64,000 nt of DNA from Saccharomonospora cyanea NA-134 (GCF_000244975.1 NZ_CM001440.1:5344302-5408301); one strand, 5' to 3'. Shown: positions 17,701 through 25,977, numbered from the stretch's first letter. Numbers and translations are program-made. The notes: generated from the sequence alone by a model not told the origin.

Positions 17701-17706
17701 TAGACT
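17701..17706 (+). promoter_or_regulatory. -10 element of the rpsF-ssb-rpsR-rplI operon
   Basis: TAGACT lies about 68 nt before the rpsF start. No clear -35 hexamer was found. A leader of about 60 nt would result. Confidence 0.4.
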
Positions 17707-17773
17707 CTGTGGTCGACAACCCTCCTGTCACGGACAGTCCGTGACCGCTCAAGCCCGTAGGAGGTGAGTGGTT

Positions 17774-18106
17774 GTGTCACGCCATTACGAGGTCATGGTG
17801 ATCCTCGACCCGTCGCTCGACGAGCGCACCGTCTCGCCGACTCTGGAGAACTTCCTCCAGGTCATCCGCTCGTCTGGTGGCAACGTCGAGAAGGTGGACG
17901 TGTGGGGCCGCCGCAGGCTGGCCTACGAGATCGGCAAGCACGCCGAGGGCATCTACGCCGTCCTGGACCTCTACACCGACCCGGACGCGGTGAAGGAACT
18001 CGACCGGCAGCTGTCGCTCCAGGAGACCGTGCTGCGCACCAAGGTCGTCCGCAGGCGCGCTCCGCGCGGCGCGAAGAAGGCCGCCAAGGCCGCCGCGAAG
18101 GCCTGA
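17774..18106 (+). CDS. rpsF: 30S ribosomal protein S6
   Basis: A 110-residue bS6 protein that binds S18 in the platform of the small subunit. The sequence [17 protein letters not shown] opens the ferredoxin-like fold and [13 protein letters not shown] is typical. The tail is rich in Ala and Lys ([12 protein letters not shown]). GTG 17774 is preferred over GTG 17768 because GGAGG lies 9 nt before it and only 3 nt before the other. It is first in rpsF-ssb-rpsR-rplI, an order kept across bacteria. Confidence 0.97.
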   Translation: MSRHYEVMVILDPSLDERTVSPTLENFLQVIRSSGGNVEKVDVWGRRRLAYEIGKHAEGIYAVLDLYTDPDAVKELDRQLSLQETVLRTKVVRRRAPRGAKKAAKAAAKA

Positions 18107-18112
18107 TAACCG

Positions 18113-18595
18113 ATGGCCGGAGACACCATCATCACTGTGGTCGGCAACCTCACCGCCGACCCCGAACTGCGGTTCACGCCGTCCGGCGCGGCGGTCGCGA
18201 ACTTCACCGTCGCGTCCACGCCCCGGACCTTCGACCGCCAGACCGGCGAGTGGAAGGACGGCGAGGCGCTGTTCCTGCGCTGCAACATCTGGCGTCAGGC
18301 GGCTGAGAACGTCGCCGAGACCCTCACCAGGGGCGCCCGGGTCATCGTGCAGGGCAGGCTCAAGCAGCGGTCGTTCGAGACCAAGGAAGGCGAGAAGCGC
18401 ACGGTCGTCGAACTCGAGGTCGACGAGATCGGGCCCTCACTGCGCTACGCCACGGCGAAGGTCAACAAGGTCAGCCGAGGCGGCGGAGGCGGCGGCGGCT
18501 TCGGCGGCGGCGGTGGCGCTCCGGCCGACGACCCGTGGGGCTCCGCACCTCCGACGGGCGGCTCGGGCGGTTTCTCCGACGAACCGCCGTTCTGA
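18113..18595 (+). CDS. ssb: Single-stranded DNA-binding protein
   Basis: A 160-residue SSB: an N-terminal OB fold (about residues 1-110, opening [18 protein letters not shown]), a Gly-rich linker (runs of GGGGGG), and the conserved acidic tip SDEPPF that docks partner proteins such as DNA polymerase and repair factors. It protects single strands during replication and repair as a tetramer. The gene starts 7 nt after rpsF and is followed by rpsR, so it is co-transcribed with ribosomal protein genes and shares their growth-linked expression. Confidence 0.97.
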   Translation: MAGDTIITVVGNLTADPELRFTPSGAAVANFTVASTPRTFDRQTGEWKDGEALFLRCNIWRQAAENVAETLTRGARVIVQGRLKQRSFETKEGEKRTVVELEVDEIGPSLRYATAKVNKVSRGGGGGGGFGGGGGAPADDPWGSAPPTGGSGGFSDEPPF

Positions 18596-18650
18596 CGGCT
18601 CGGCAGCCTCGACCCGAACCAACCACACCGACGTTCCCCAGGAGTACATC

Positions 18651-18899
18651 GTGGCGAAGCCACCAGTTCGCAAGCCGAAGAAGAAGGTCTGCGTGTTCTG
18701 CAAGGCCGAGAAGCAGGGTCACCCCGAGCTGATCGACTACAAGGACACCAACATGCTGCGGAAGTACATCTCCGACCGCGGCAAGATCCGTGCGCGCCGG
18801 GTCACCGGCAACTGCAGCCAGCACCAGCGCGACATCGCCACCGCGGTGAAGAACTCGCGCGAGATGGCACTGCTGCCCTACACGTCGACGGCTCGCTGA
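18651..18899 (+). CDS. rpsR: 30S ribosomal protein S18 (zinc-binding type)
   Basis: An 82-residue bS18 protein. It keeps a CVFC pair near residues 14-17 and a third Cys and a His in NCSQH (about 53-57), so it is the cysteine-containing form that can bind zinc rather than the cysteine-free form used under zinc limitation. The basic C-terminal half binds 16S rRNA. GTG 18651 follows an AGGAG site. It lies between ssb and rplI. Confidence 0.96.
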   Translation: MAKPPVRKPKKKVCVFCKAEKQGHPELIDYKDTNMLRKYISDRGKIRARRVTGNCSQHQRDIATAVKNSREMALLPYTSTAR

Positions 18900-18913
18900 G
18901 GAGGAAGTCAGAC

Positions 18914-19369
18914 ATGGCGAAGATCATCCTGACGACCGACGTGGCGAACCTCGGCGGCCCCGGCGACATCGTCGAGGTCAAGGACGGCTACGCCCGCAAC
19001 TACCTGCTGCCGCGTGGCCTCGCCATCACGGCGACGAAGGGCGCGGAGAAGAACATCCGCACCATCCGGCGGGTGCAGGAGGCGCGGCGCATCCGCGACC
19101 TGGACCACGCCAAGGAGATCCGCTCCACCCTGGAGGGTCTCGGCACCGTGCAGGTCAAGGGCAAGGCGGCGGAGGGCTCGAAGAAGCTCTTCGGTTCCAT
19201 CACCGCGGCCGACATCGTCGGCGCGATCTCCTCGGCCGGTGGTCCGAAGCTCGACAAGCGGATCATCGACGCCGGCCAGCACATCAAGACGCTGGGCAAG
19301 CACCAGGTCCGGGCCCGCCTGCACCCCGAGGTGACGGTGGACCTGCGGCTGGAGGTCGTCCCCCAGTAA
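18914..19369 (+). CDS. rplI: 50S ribosomal protein L9
   Basis: A 151-residue bL9 protein with the N-terminal rRNA-binding domain (KIILTTDVANLGGPGDIVEV, then GYARNYLLPRGLAI), a long connecting helix and a C-terminal lobe ending with TVDLRLEVVPQ. It is last in the rpsF operon, 14 nt after rpsR with GAGGA before ATG. A strong terminator hairpin follows at 19392. Confidence 0.97.
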   Translation: MAKIILTTDVANLGGPGDIVEVKDGYARNYLLPRGLAITATKGAEKNIRTIRRVQEARRIRDLDHAKEIRSTLEGLGTVQVKGKAAEGSKKLFGSITAADIVGAISSAGGPKLDKRIIDAGQHIKTLGKHQVRARLHPEVTVDLRLEVVPQ

Positions 19370-19391
19370 GGACCACATCTGTCCGACGTCG

Positions 19392-19433
19392 ACGGCGGGA
19401 TCCCGTGCGCGGGATCCCGCCGTTGCCGTTTTG
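19392..19433 (+). terminator. Rho-independent terminator of the rpsF operon
   Basis: A perfect 13-bp stem (19392-19404 with 19411-19423) closes a 6-nt loop and is followed by TGCCGTTTTG. It separates the ribosomal operon from the ESX-associated genes. Confidence 0.85.
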
Positions 19434-19495
19434 AGACCCGAGGGGGGAACCTGAGCGCCCACCGTCACGTCGGACGTTACGGGCGACAACAGCGC

Positions 19496-19525
19496 TTGAC
19501 GTGCTTCTGCCGCCCTGAGCAGACT
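19496..19525 (+). promoter_or_regulatory. Promoter of the ESX-associated module
   Basis: TTGACG (19496-19501) and CAGACT (19520-19525) are 18 nt apart, about 35 nt before ATG 19560. It lies directly after the terminator of the rpsF operon. Confidence 0.55.
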
Positions 19526-19559
19526 GCTTCTCACCGCAAGGCGTTGAAGGGGACAGGGC

Positions 19560-19985
19560 ATGGTGCACGTAGCAGTGGACGGCGGCTCCGGGATCGGCAA
19601 AGCCGCCGGGGGGATGATCTCGGTCGCGGCACCCGCTGTCGCGGGCGCTCCCGCGCCGAGCAGTGGTGGCTACAAGTTCTCTCGCGAGGAGATCGACGAC
19701 GTCATCCGCCAGTGGGAGGACCTGCACGGAAAGCTCAACGACGACTACCGGCGGGCGCAGGACATGGCTCTCGTACGGCCGCCGGGTGCCGAGCCCGCAA
19801 GCGAGGACTTCACCGCGTGCGCCAACCCTTCGGGCCGCGCTTTCCTGCAGGCGACCCAGAAGATGATGGACTACGTCCAGAAGTACATAGAGGCGCTGCG
19901 CAACGCCCGCGACGGCATCACCACCCGCGAGGAACAGTCGCAGGAGGACATCAACAGCGTCGGCTCGGGAGTGATGGAGGTATGA
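19560..19985 (+). CDS. Small helical WXG100/ESX-associated protein
   Basis: The 141-residue product has a Gly/Ala-rich start and two helical segments (FSREEIDDVIRQWEDLHGKL, then FLQATQKMMDYVQKYIEALR), with a Trp in the first helix pair. This is the size and form of WXG100-like or EspC-like partners of type VII secretion in Pseudonocardiaceae, though no strict WXG turn is seen. Its stop overlaps the ATG of the lipoprotein gene (ATGA), so they are coupled. Likely a secreted or chaperone-bound partner of the large Gly-rich protein downstream. Function beyond that is unknown. Confidence 0.6.
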   Translation: MVHVAVDGGSGIGKAAGGMISVAAPAVAGAPAPSSGGYKFSREEIDDVIRQWEDLHGKLNDDYRRAQDMALVRPPGAEPASEDFTACANPSGRAFLQATQKMMDYVQKYIEALRNARDGITTREEQSQEDINSVGSGVMEV

Positions 19986-20593
19986 ACCGCACGGCCCGCG
20001 CCGTCTCGGTACTCGCACTCGTCACCGCCGCGTCCGTGCTGACCGCCTGCGGTGACGACTCCGCGGCGAACCCACCGAGTCTCCCCGGCCCGGCCGAGAC
20101 ACCCGCGTCCTCCACGGCGGGCACCGGAGGCGAGGCTCCGAAGGTGTCGAACCCGCTGGACGCCGCATCCCTCGTGACCGACCCGTGTCAAGCACTCTCG
20201 TCGTCCCAGCTCGACCAGCTCGGGCTCACCGAAGGGCAGCCGAGGCCGAACGAAGGGTTGGAAAGCGGCGCCTGTCGCTGGGAGCGCCCCGAAGGAAGCC
20301 TGGACTCCGTCGACCTCACGGTCATCGCCGAGAACGGTAACGGTCTGAGCGCCCTCTACGCGGACAAGGAGTCCAACGAGTACTTCGAGCCCACTGAGAT
20401 CGCTGGGTATCCCGCCGTCTACGCGAGTCTCCTCGACAGCAGGGACTCGGGAATCTGTGACCTGTGGATCGGCGTCAACGAACGCGAAGTTCTCCACGTC
20501 ATGACAAATCTCGCCTCGACGAAGACCGCCGAGGCGTCGTGCGGGCTGGCCGCCGACGTCGCCGAAGCCGCCATCACCACCCTGGGGGGTTGA
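19982..20593 (+). CDS. DUF3558 family lipoprotein
   Basis: A 203-residue predicted lipoprotein: signal peptide with lipobox SVLTAC, Cys23 being the lipidated residue, then a Ser/Pro/Gly-rich spacer of about 30 residues. The DUF3558 domain follows (DPCQALSSSQLDQLGL, then GACRWE, and an end with ASCGLAADVAEAAI). Three conserved cysteines beyond the lipid anchor could form disulfides. Many such lipoproteins lie beside type VII secretion loci in Pseudonocardiaceae; their role is unknown. It is translationally coupled to the gene before it and 6 nt before the next. Confidence 0.8.
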   Translation: MNRTARAVSVLALVTAASVLTACGDDSAANPPSLPGPAETPASSTAGTGGEAPKVSNPLDAASLVTDPCQALSSSQLDQLGLTEGQPRPNEGLESGACRWERPEGSLDSVDLTVIAENGNGLSALYADKESNEYFEPTEIAGYPAVYASLLDSRDSGICDLWIGVNEREVLHVMTNLASTKTAEASCGLAADVAEAAITTLGG

Positions 20594-20599
20594 TCACGA

Positions 20600-21952
20600 A
20601 TGCCACTGTTCCTGGTTCCCATCGTGGCCGGTGTCGTGAGCGGTGGCGCCGCCTACGGCGCCATGACGCAGGACGAGGCCGGCGACTACTCGGCGGATGC
20701 CGGTGGCCGCCAGCTCAACGCGCACCAGATCTACGAGCAGCTCCGGGCGGGCGACAACGGTAGCTCGCTGATGACCGGCCGGGACTCCGCCTCCACGCTG
20801 AAGAACAGCTTCGGCGAGCGGATCGGCGAGATGGACGCCCTGGCCAGCAGGATGGACGAGGCGTGGCAGGGCGATTCCGCCGAGGCCGCCAAGGCCGGAG
20901 CCCACCCGCTGAAGCAGTGGCTGGAGGACTCGCAGATCAAGCTGTACGAGAGCGACAACACCATGGCCTCGCAGCTCGACGCCTTCAACACGGTGATGTC
21001 GCAGGTGCAGCCGGTGCCCGCCCAGCCGCCGGAGAGCGACTTCCTCAACGACATCACGCCGTGGGAGACCGACACCGACCGGGCCATCCAGCAGTACAAC
21101 GCGATGGCTCAGGCCAACGTCGAGGCTTACAACGCCTACTACGCGGCCAGCAGCTCCAACGCCCAGTCGATGCCCAACTACAGCACCGTCGACGGCGAGT
21201 TCGGTGACGTCGAGGTCGACGGCAGCGGCACCGGCGGTGGTGGCGGTGCCGGTGGCGGCAGTATCGGTGGTGGTCCGTACCCCGGCGGCAGCGTGCCCAG
21301 CGGCTCCTACCCCGGCGGCGGGGGCTCCTACCCCGGCGGCGGTGCCGGTGGCGGCAGTATCGGTGGTGGTCCGTACCCCGGCGGCAGCGTGCCCAGCGGC
21401 TCCTACCCCGGCGGTGGCGGCTCCTACGCCGGTGGCGGCGGGCCCGGCTACCAGTACACCCCGGGCCAGTACGACGACAGCACGAGCGCCTCGAACTTCA
21501 CCGTGCCCAAGACGACCGTTCCGGACTTCAGCACCGGTGGCGGGGGCTATTCGCCGAACCTGTCCACCGGAGGTGGCCCCGGTGGCGGCCTCGGTCCGGG
21601 TGGTAGCGGCGGTGGCTTCAGCGGCGCCGGCGGCCCGGGCGCGCTCGGTGCCGGCGGTGCGATGGGCGTCGGCGGTGCGATGGGCGCAGCCGGGCCGGGT
21701 GCCGCGAGCGGCGCCGCGGCACCGGGCGCCTCGTCGGGACTGGCAGGTCGTGGCGCGATGGGCGGCGCGGCAGCGGCCGGGGCCGGCGCGCGCGGCATGG
21801 GAGGTATGCCGATGGGTGCCATGGGCGGAGCCGGCGGCCGGGGCCAGGGAGCCGAGGACGAGGAGCACCAGCGGAAGTACCTGATCGAGGAGGACGGCGA
21901 CTCCTTGTTCGGCAGCGACGAGCTCACCGCGCCCCCGGTCATCGGCGAGTAG
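20600..21952 (+). CDS. PPE-like, Gly-rich ESX-associated protein
   Basis: A 450-residue protein with two parts. Residues 1-205 are helical (RIGEMDALASRMDEAWQGDS, with a W and a following small residue in the turn; AIQQYNAMAQANVEAYNAYY), like the PPE or WXG helical domain recognised by EspG. Residues about 210-425 are Gly/Ser/Pro/Ala-rich, including a 32-residue block that is duplicated in tandem. An acidic end follows (EEDGDSLFGSDEL). EspG lies directly downstream, which supports export through a type VII system. No ESX core gene (EccC and others) is in the window. Function unknown; it may be a surface or wall protein. Confidence 0.7.
   Translation: MPLFLVPIVAGVVSGGAAYGAMTQDEAGDYSADAGGRQLNAHQIYEQLRAGDNGSSLMTGRDSASTLKNSFGERIGEMDALASRMDEAWQGDSAEAAKAGAHPLKQWLEDSQIKLYESDNTMASQLDAFNTVMSQVQPVPAQPPESDFLNDITPWETDTDRAIQQYNAMAQANVEAYNAYYAASSSNAQSMPNYSTVDGEFGDVEVDGSGTGGGGGAGGGSIGGGPYPGGSVPSGSYPGGGGSYPGGGAGGGSIGGGPYPGGSVPSGSYPGGGGSYAGGGGPGYQYTPGQYDDSTSASNFTVPKTTVPDFSTGGGGYSPNLSTGGGPGGGLGPGGSGGGFSGAGGPGALGAGGAMGVGGAMGAAGPGAASGAAAPGASSGLAGRGAMGGAAAAGAGARGMGGMPMGAMGGAGGRGQGAEDEEHQRKYLIEEDGDSLFGSDELTAPPVIGE
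21245..21436 (+). repeat. 96-bp tandem duplication inside the PPE-like gene
   Basis: 21245-21340 and 21341-21436 are adjacent copies; the first 74 bases are identical and four substitutions fall in the last 22. Each encodes a 32-residue Gly/Ser/Pro/Tyr block (GGGSIGGGPYPGGSVPSGSY core). The reading frame is kept, so copy number could vary between strains. Confidence 0.95.
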
Positions 21953-21995
21953 CCCCTCTCGGGGTCCGTCCAGGAAAGAAGGAACGGGAAACACC

Positions 21996-22793
21996 GTGCT
22001 GGAACAGCAGGTGAGCATGTCGACGTCCACCATGCTCACCCTCATTCGCCGCACCGGCGCCGAACCCCACACCGTGCTGGCGAGCACACCGACGTGGGAG
22101 GACGAGCGCGGCAGGAAACTGGCCGACGAGCGGGCCGACGCCGAGTTGGCCCGCCTCGGACTGCACGACGGCCGGAGTGTGCACCCCGGACTGACGGCCA
22201 CGGTGGAAGCGATCGCCCGCCCCGCGTTGGAGTACTACGCGTGGATCAACGGCGGCATCGAGAAGCAGGCCCTCAACTACACGGTGCTGGCGGGGACGGC
22301 GTCCGGTGAGGCGTTCGTTCTGGTTCGGAACTCGGACGCGAACACCGTGGCACTCGGGTCCGTCCACCCGAACGAGCTGATGGAGAACTTCGTCGCGCAG
22401 TTGCCGAACCTCGGCCCGGGCCGGGGTCATGCCATGCGCGTTTCGAAGAGCGAACTCTCCGGCGGCGCGAAGCAGCGTGAGTTCGACGGCGGCGATTTCT
22501 CGGTGATGTCCACCGGGCGGCGCAGCGCGGCGAGCACCGAGGTTGCCGAGATGCGCCGCATCCTCGGACTGCCGAGGCTGGGCGGCGGCAGCCTGTACGT
22601 CGCCGCCCGCAACCGCGGCGGCAGGCGGGAGCGTGCCGAACGCCCCGTGAACTACATCGACACCGCGGAGGGCCGCTGGCTCACCGAGGAGGTTCCGGGC
22701 AGCGGGGAACCGGCCATCGCCTTCTCGCCGGCTTCTCCACAGCTCCTCGCCGACCGGTTACGTTCCGCACAGAGCCGTCTTCCGGCCACCTGA
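21996..22793 (+). CDS. ESX secretion-associated protein EspG family
   Basis: The 265-residue product resembles EspG chaperones, cytoplasmic proteins that bind PE/PPE-type substrates and keep them soluble for type VII secretion. Visible features are LARLGLHDGRSVHPGL, then PALEYYAWINGG, and LLADRLRSAQSRLP at the end. The gene directly follows its likely client, the PPE-like protein. GTG 21996 is behind a purine-rich leader (AAGAAGGAACGGGAAA); an internal ATG at 22017 is an alternative. It is last in the module; the DnaA-box region starts beyond it. Confidence 0.8.
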   Translation: MLEQQVSMSTSTMLTLIRRTGAEPHTVLASTPTWEDERGRKLADERADAELARLGLHDGRSVHPGLTATVEAIARPALEYYAWINGGIEKQALNYTVLAGTASGEAFVLVRNSDANTVALGSVHPNELMENFVAQLPNLGPGRGHAMRVSKSELSGGAKQREFDGGDFSVMSTGRRSAASTEVAEMRRILGLPRLGGGSLYVAARNRGGRRERAERPVNYIDTAEGRWLTEEVPGSGEPAIAFSPASPQLLADRLRSAQSRLPAT

Positions 22794-22844
22794 TTTCACC
22801 CCACCCGTTCAGCCCAGCGTGTCGTCACGCAACGCTGGGTCATT

Positions 22845-23080
22845 TTGTCCACAGCTGCGGCCCGGGGCGTCAGACGCTCCGGGCCGCGACACGCCGATGG
22901 GTGCTTTTCGCGCGACACGCCGATAATTCCCCCACAAAGTTCTCCACAGGTTATCCACAGGGCCTGAACAGGGCTTTTCTTAAACCGGACACAAGTTGTC
23001 CACAGTCTGTCCACAGCTTTCGGCGAGCCTGTGGTTAGTTCGGGCCAGTCATCCCCAAGTTATCCACAGTTCTATCCACA
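22845..23080 (+). other. Cluster of DnaA-box-like 9-mers upstream of dnaB
   Basis: This 437-nt gap between espG and dnaB holds no gene but seven 9-mers of DnaA-box type, all in the same direction: TTGTCCACA 22845, TTCTCCACA 22940, TTATCCACA 22951, TTGTCCACA 22996, CTGTCCACA 23007, TTATCCACA 23060 and CTATCCACA 23072. Two are perfect to the general consensus and two match the actinobacterial form. A weaker reverse match lies at 23030. A short AT-rich stretch (22974-22984) lies within. A -10-like TAGACT for dnaB is at 23174-23179. The site is about 40 kb from the expected oriC. Confidence 0.8.
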
Positions 23081-23230
23081 GGCTGGATTGCGATAGTCCT
23101 TCCGAGCGATCTAGCGTGCCCGTGCGGACGCGAAACACGGGCCGCGACGCCCGCTCCCCACTCCGTCCTGCTCTAGACTGTCGAACGGGTGTTCGACCAT
23201 GTGTCGACCTTCCAGGAGGTGCCTGCAGCA

Positions 23231-24610
23231 GTGGCGATCACCGACGACCGCAGCCCTGCGTTCACTGCCGAGCACGGTGGGTTCGAGCGCCAGCCGCCGC
23301 AGGACACGGCGGCGGAGCAGTCGGTGCTCGGCGGCATGCTGCTGTCCAAGGACGCGATCGCCGACGTCGTCGAGGTGCTGCGGCCAGGTGACTTCTACCG
23401 TCCCGCCCATCAGGCCGTCTACGACTGCATCCTCGACCTCTACGGACGCGGCGAGCCCGCCGACCCGATCACCGTGTCGGCGGAACTGGAGCGCAGGGGC
23501 GAACTGGCGAGGGTCGGCGGCGCACCGTACCTGCACACGCTGATCGCCACCGTGCCCACGGCCGCCAACGCCGGGTACTACGCGAGGATCGTGGCCGAGA
23601 AGGCCATCCTGCGCAGGCTCGTGGAAGCGGGCACCCGCATCGTGCAGTACGGCTACGGAGCCGACAGCAGCGACGGCGGTGACGTCAACGAGGTCGTCGA
23701 CAGGGCACAGTCGGCGATCTACGAGGTCACCGAACGGCGCACCAGCGAGGACTACGTCGCACTGGAGGAACTGCTCCAGCCGACGATGGACGAGATCGAC
23801 GCGATCGCGTCCCGGGGCGGCGTGTCCCAGGGCATTCCCACGGGGTTCACCGACCTCGACGAGGTGACCAACGGGCTGCACCCGGGCCAGATGATCATCA
23901 TCGCAGCCCGCCCGGGTGTCGGTAAGTCCACACTCGGACTGGACTTCGCGCGTTCCTGCTCCATCAAGCACGGCATGACCAGCGTGATCTTCTCGCTGGA
24001 GATGAGCCGGACCGAGATCGTCATGCGCATGCTCTCGGCGGAGGCGAAGATCAGGCTCGCGGACATGCGCGGTGGCCGCATGACCGACGACGACTGGACG
24101 CGGCTGGCCCGCCGGATGAGCGAGATCAGCGAGGCGCCGCTGTTCATCGACGACTCGCCGAACCTGACGATGATGGAGATCCGGGCGAAGGCGCGTCGGC
24201 TCAAGCAACGCAACGACCTCAAGCTGATCGTCGTCGACTACATGCAGCTGATGACCTCGGGCAAGCGCGTCGAGTCGAGGCAGCAGGAGGTCTCGGAGTT
24301 CTCGCGGCAGTTGAAGCTGCTGGCCAAGGAACTCGAGGTGCCCGTGGTGGCGATCAGCCAGCTCAACCGTGGTCCCGAGCAGCGCACCGACAAGCGCCCG
24401 ATGCTCGCCGACCTGCGTGAATCCGGATCGCTGGAGCAGGACGCCGACATGGTGATGCTCATCCACCGCCCCGACGCCTGGGAGCGCGACGACCCGCGCG
24501 CGGGCGAGGCGGACCTGATCCTGGCCAAGCACCGTGCCGGTCCGACGAGCACCATCAGCGTGGCGCACCAGCTCCACTACAGCCGCTTCACCGACCTCGC
24601 CACCGAGTGA
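23231..24610 (+). CDS. dnaB: Replicative DNA helicase DnaB
   Basis: A 459-residue replicative helicase. The N-terminal DnaG-interacting domain begins at about residue 20 (QPPQDTAAEQSVLGGMLLS). The RecA-like motor follows with Walker A RPGVGKST (about 227-234), Walker B KLIVVDYMQLM and the sensor AISQLNRGPEQR. It unwinds DNA ahead of the fork as a hexamer. GTG 23231 has AGGAGG 10 nt before it and gives the usual family N-terminus; an in-frame GTG at 23189 is an alternative. No intein is present, unlike the dnaB of M. tuberculosis. It is preceded by a DnaA-box cluster, which may link its expression to DnaA. Confidence 0.97.
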   Translation: MAITDDRSPAFTAEHGGFERQPPQDTAAEQSVLGGMLLSKDAIADVVEVLRPGDFYRPAHQAVYDCILDLYGRGEPADPITVSAELERRGELARVGGAPYLHTLIATVPTAANAGYYARIVAEKAILRRLVEAGTRIVQYGYGADSSDGGDVNEVVDRAQSAIYEVTERRTSEDYVALEELLQPTMDEIDAIASRGGVSQGIPTGFTDLDEVTNGLHPGQMIIIAARPGVGKSTLGLDFARSCSIKHGMTSVIFSLEMSRTEIVMRMLSAEAKIRLADMRGGRMTDDDWTRLARRMSEISEAPLFIDDSPNLTMMEIRAKARRLKQRNDLKLIVVDYMQLMTSGKRVESRQQEVSEFSRQLKLLAKELEVPVVAISQLNRGPEQRTDKRPMLADLRESGSLEQDADMVMLIHRPDAWERDDPRAGEADLILAKHRAGPTSTISVAHQLHYSRFTDLATE

Positions 24611-25046
24611 GCCGCCTCGCGGGAGCACCTCGGCTCCGGTCGCCGTTCCGGGTCCACAGGCCGCTGCGACGGGAGAAAACCCCGAAGTGGGCAGCCCGCT
24701 CTGGTGGGCTGACTTCGTTCTGGCCCAACCGAGGCCGTGACGGCGGAGGCGGCCGTGATCACCGCCCCGCACTCGTCCACCGCCCGCTGGTGCTCCCTCG
24801 GGGTCGAAACGCTGCCGTGCCCACGTCCGGAGTCCTTCCCCGCGACGGTGACACGCGCCCCGGCGACGACCTGACCCGGGACTTCTCCCTGTGGGGTGCC
24901 CAACGCTGAGAAGCTCGCGGCACGCGGCACTCCGATTTGAGAGTTTTCCGGCATAATCCCAGCACTTTCTCGGAAAAGTCCCAAAAAGCACTTCAATGAC
25001 ACACTTGAAGGGTAGGAAAACCGCTCTTCGAAGGGACTTCTTTCGC
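24611..25046. other. Gene-free region between dnaB and the DUF6194 gene
   Basis: Open frames exist on both strands but have no family similarity and no ribosome binding sites. Apart from the hairpin at 24683-24717 and a more AT-rich stretch at about 24940-25045, probably the promoter of the next gene, nothing is seen. Confidence 0.6.
24683..24717 (+). terminator. Hairpin downstream of dnaB, candidate terminator
   Basis: CGAAGT (24683-24688) pairs with ACTTCG (24712-24717) and CAGCCC (24692-24697) with GGGCTG (24706-24711), with a GGG bulge and an 8-nt loop. It lies 73 nt past the dnaB stop and has no good T tract. Confidence 0.5.
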
Positions 25047-25520
25047 ATGAATGCCGTGACCGCCGAATCCGTTGTGCGCCACATCGTCGAGTCGTTCGAC
25101 GGGGTCCACATCGTCGAGAACGCCGGTGACACGTTCTGCTTCTACGGGCCGGACGGCGACGTCGACATCGCTCGCACGCTGCCGTTCGCCACCGTCGTGA
25201 CAGGTGATCACTACGAAACCGTGTCCCGGCTGGACGCCGACGGCGCGTACCGGCTCAACATCGGGCTCACCAAGGCGAGCTACGTCGAACGGTTCGGACC
25301 CGCGCCCACCGAGCGCGACGCGGACGGGGTCCTCGTCACCGAGGCCGACTACACGGCCAGGGACGTGCTCATGCCGCACCCGTTCTACGCGTCGCAGTAC
25401 TGGGTGGGTGTGGTGAACCCGAGCCCCGCGACGTTCGACCTGGTGCGTCCGCTGCTGGTGGAGGCGTACGAGTTCGCGGTGAGGAAGTACGACAACCGGA
25501 CCGCGCGAGCCGAGCGCTGA
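25047..25520 (+). CDS. DUF6194 family protein
   Basis: A 157-residue cytoplasmic protein of unknown function, recognised as the DUF6194 type: FDGVHIVENAGDTFCFYGPDG at the start, then RLNIGLTKASYVERFG, and MPHPFYASQYWVGVVNPS. The fold is likely related to MmcQ/YjbR or luciferase-like small domains, but that is not certain. ATG 25047 is chosen with GAAGGGA about 11 nt upstream; a longer frame from 24996 starts in AT-rich non-coding-like sequence. It converges with the next gene. Confidence 0.7.
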   Translation: MNAVTAESVVRHIVESFDGVHIVENAGDTFCFYGPDGDVDIARTLPFATVVTGDHYETVSRLDADGAYRLNIGLTKASYVERFGPAPTERDADGVLVTEADYTARDVLMPHPFYASQYWVGVVNPSPATFDLVRPLLVEAYEFAVRKYDNRTARAER

Positions 25521-25527
25521 GGACGCC

Positions 25528-25905
25528 TCACGAGAGCACGATTCCGGCGTCGCACAGGGCCTGCTCCACGCGCAGGCGCTCGACGTCCCGTTCGATGCCC
25601 TCGGCGACTTCGTCGAGCTGCTGGGGGACACCGACGGACTCGCACGCCTGCGCGAGCAGGGCGTCGTAGGCGGCGGTCGCGGCTCTGCGCCGGACGACGG
25701 GTGTTCCGGGACCGAAGCAGGCGAGTGTCCGACGGACCCGGCGCAGGTCCGCCGCCAGTCGTTCGACGGGCGGGTGGGCCGGCGCCGGAGTCCGTACCCT
25801 CCGGCGCCGGAGTGCCGCGAGCCAGCGCGGTACGGCCAGCGCGGCGGAGAAGACCAGCGTGGGGGCCACCACGACGCCGAGGTAGATCAGGACGTTCCCG
25901 ACCAT
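25528..25905 (-). CDS. Small membrane-anchored hypothetical protein
   Basis: A 125-residue protein with one N-terminal membrane span (residues 4-28, LIYLGVVVAPTLVFSAALAV), then an Arg-rich stretch and two helical segments (VERLAADLRRVRRTL, then VAEGIERDVERLRVEQALCD). Codon use is as in neighbours. No domain is recognised. It is head-to-head with the LigB-type gene and tail-to-tail with DUF6194. Confidence 0.6.
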   Translation of the reverse strand: MVGNVLIYLGVVVAPTLVFSAALAVPRWLAALRRRRVRTPAPAHPPVERLAADLRRVRRTLACFGPGTPVVRRRAATAAYDALLAQACESVGVPQQLDEVAEGIERDVERLRVEQALCDAGIVLS

Positions 25906-25954
25906 GCCTCATGGTAGGCGCGGACCGAAGCTGGCGAACAGGTCAGCGCAGCGG

Positions 25955-25977
25955 TATCATATTTGTTGAAAGTTCAA
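25955..25977 (+). promoter_or_regulatory. Promoter and palindrome before the LigB-type gene
   Basis: TATCAT (25955-25960) is a good -10 element. TTGAA-AG-TTCAA (25966-25977), a perfect 12-bp palindrome, lies at the predicted transcription start, in AT-rich DNA unlike its surroundings. A repressor bound there would block the dioxygenase gene. Confidence 0.45.

Noticed and set aside
21245..21436. Repeat array as CRISPR
   Set aside because: It is an in-frame protein repeat without spacers and no cas gene is near.
24607..24909. 100-residue frame after dnaB
   Set aside because: Arg/Pro-rich without similarity or ribosome site; contains the dnaB terminator-like hairpin.
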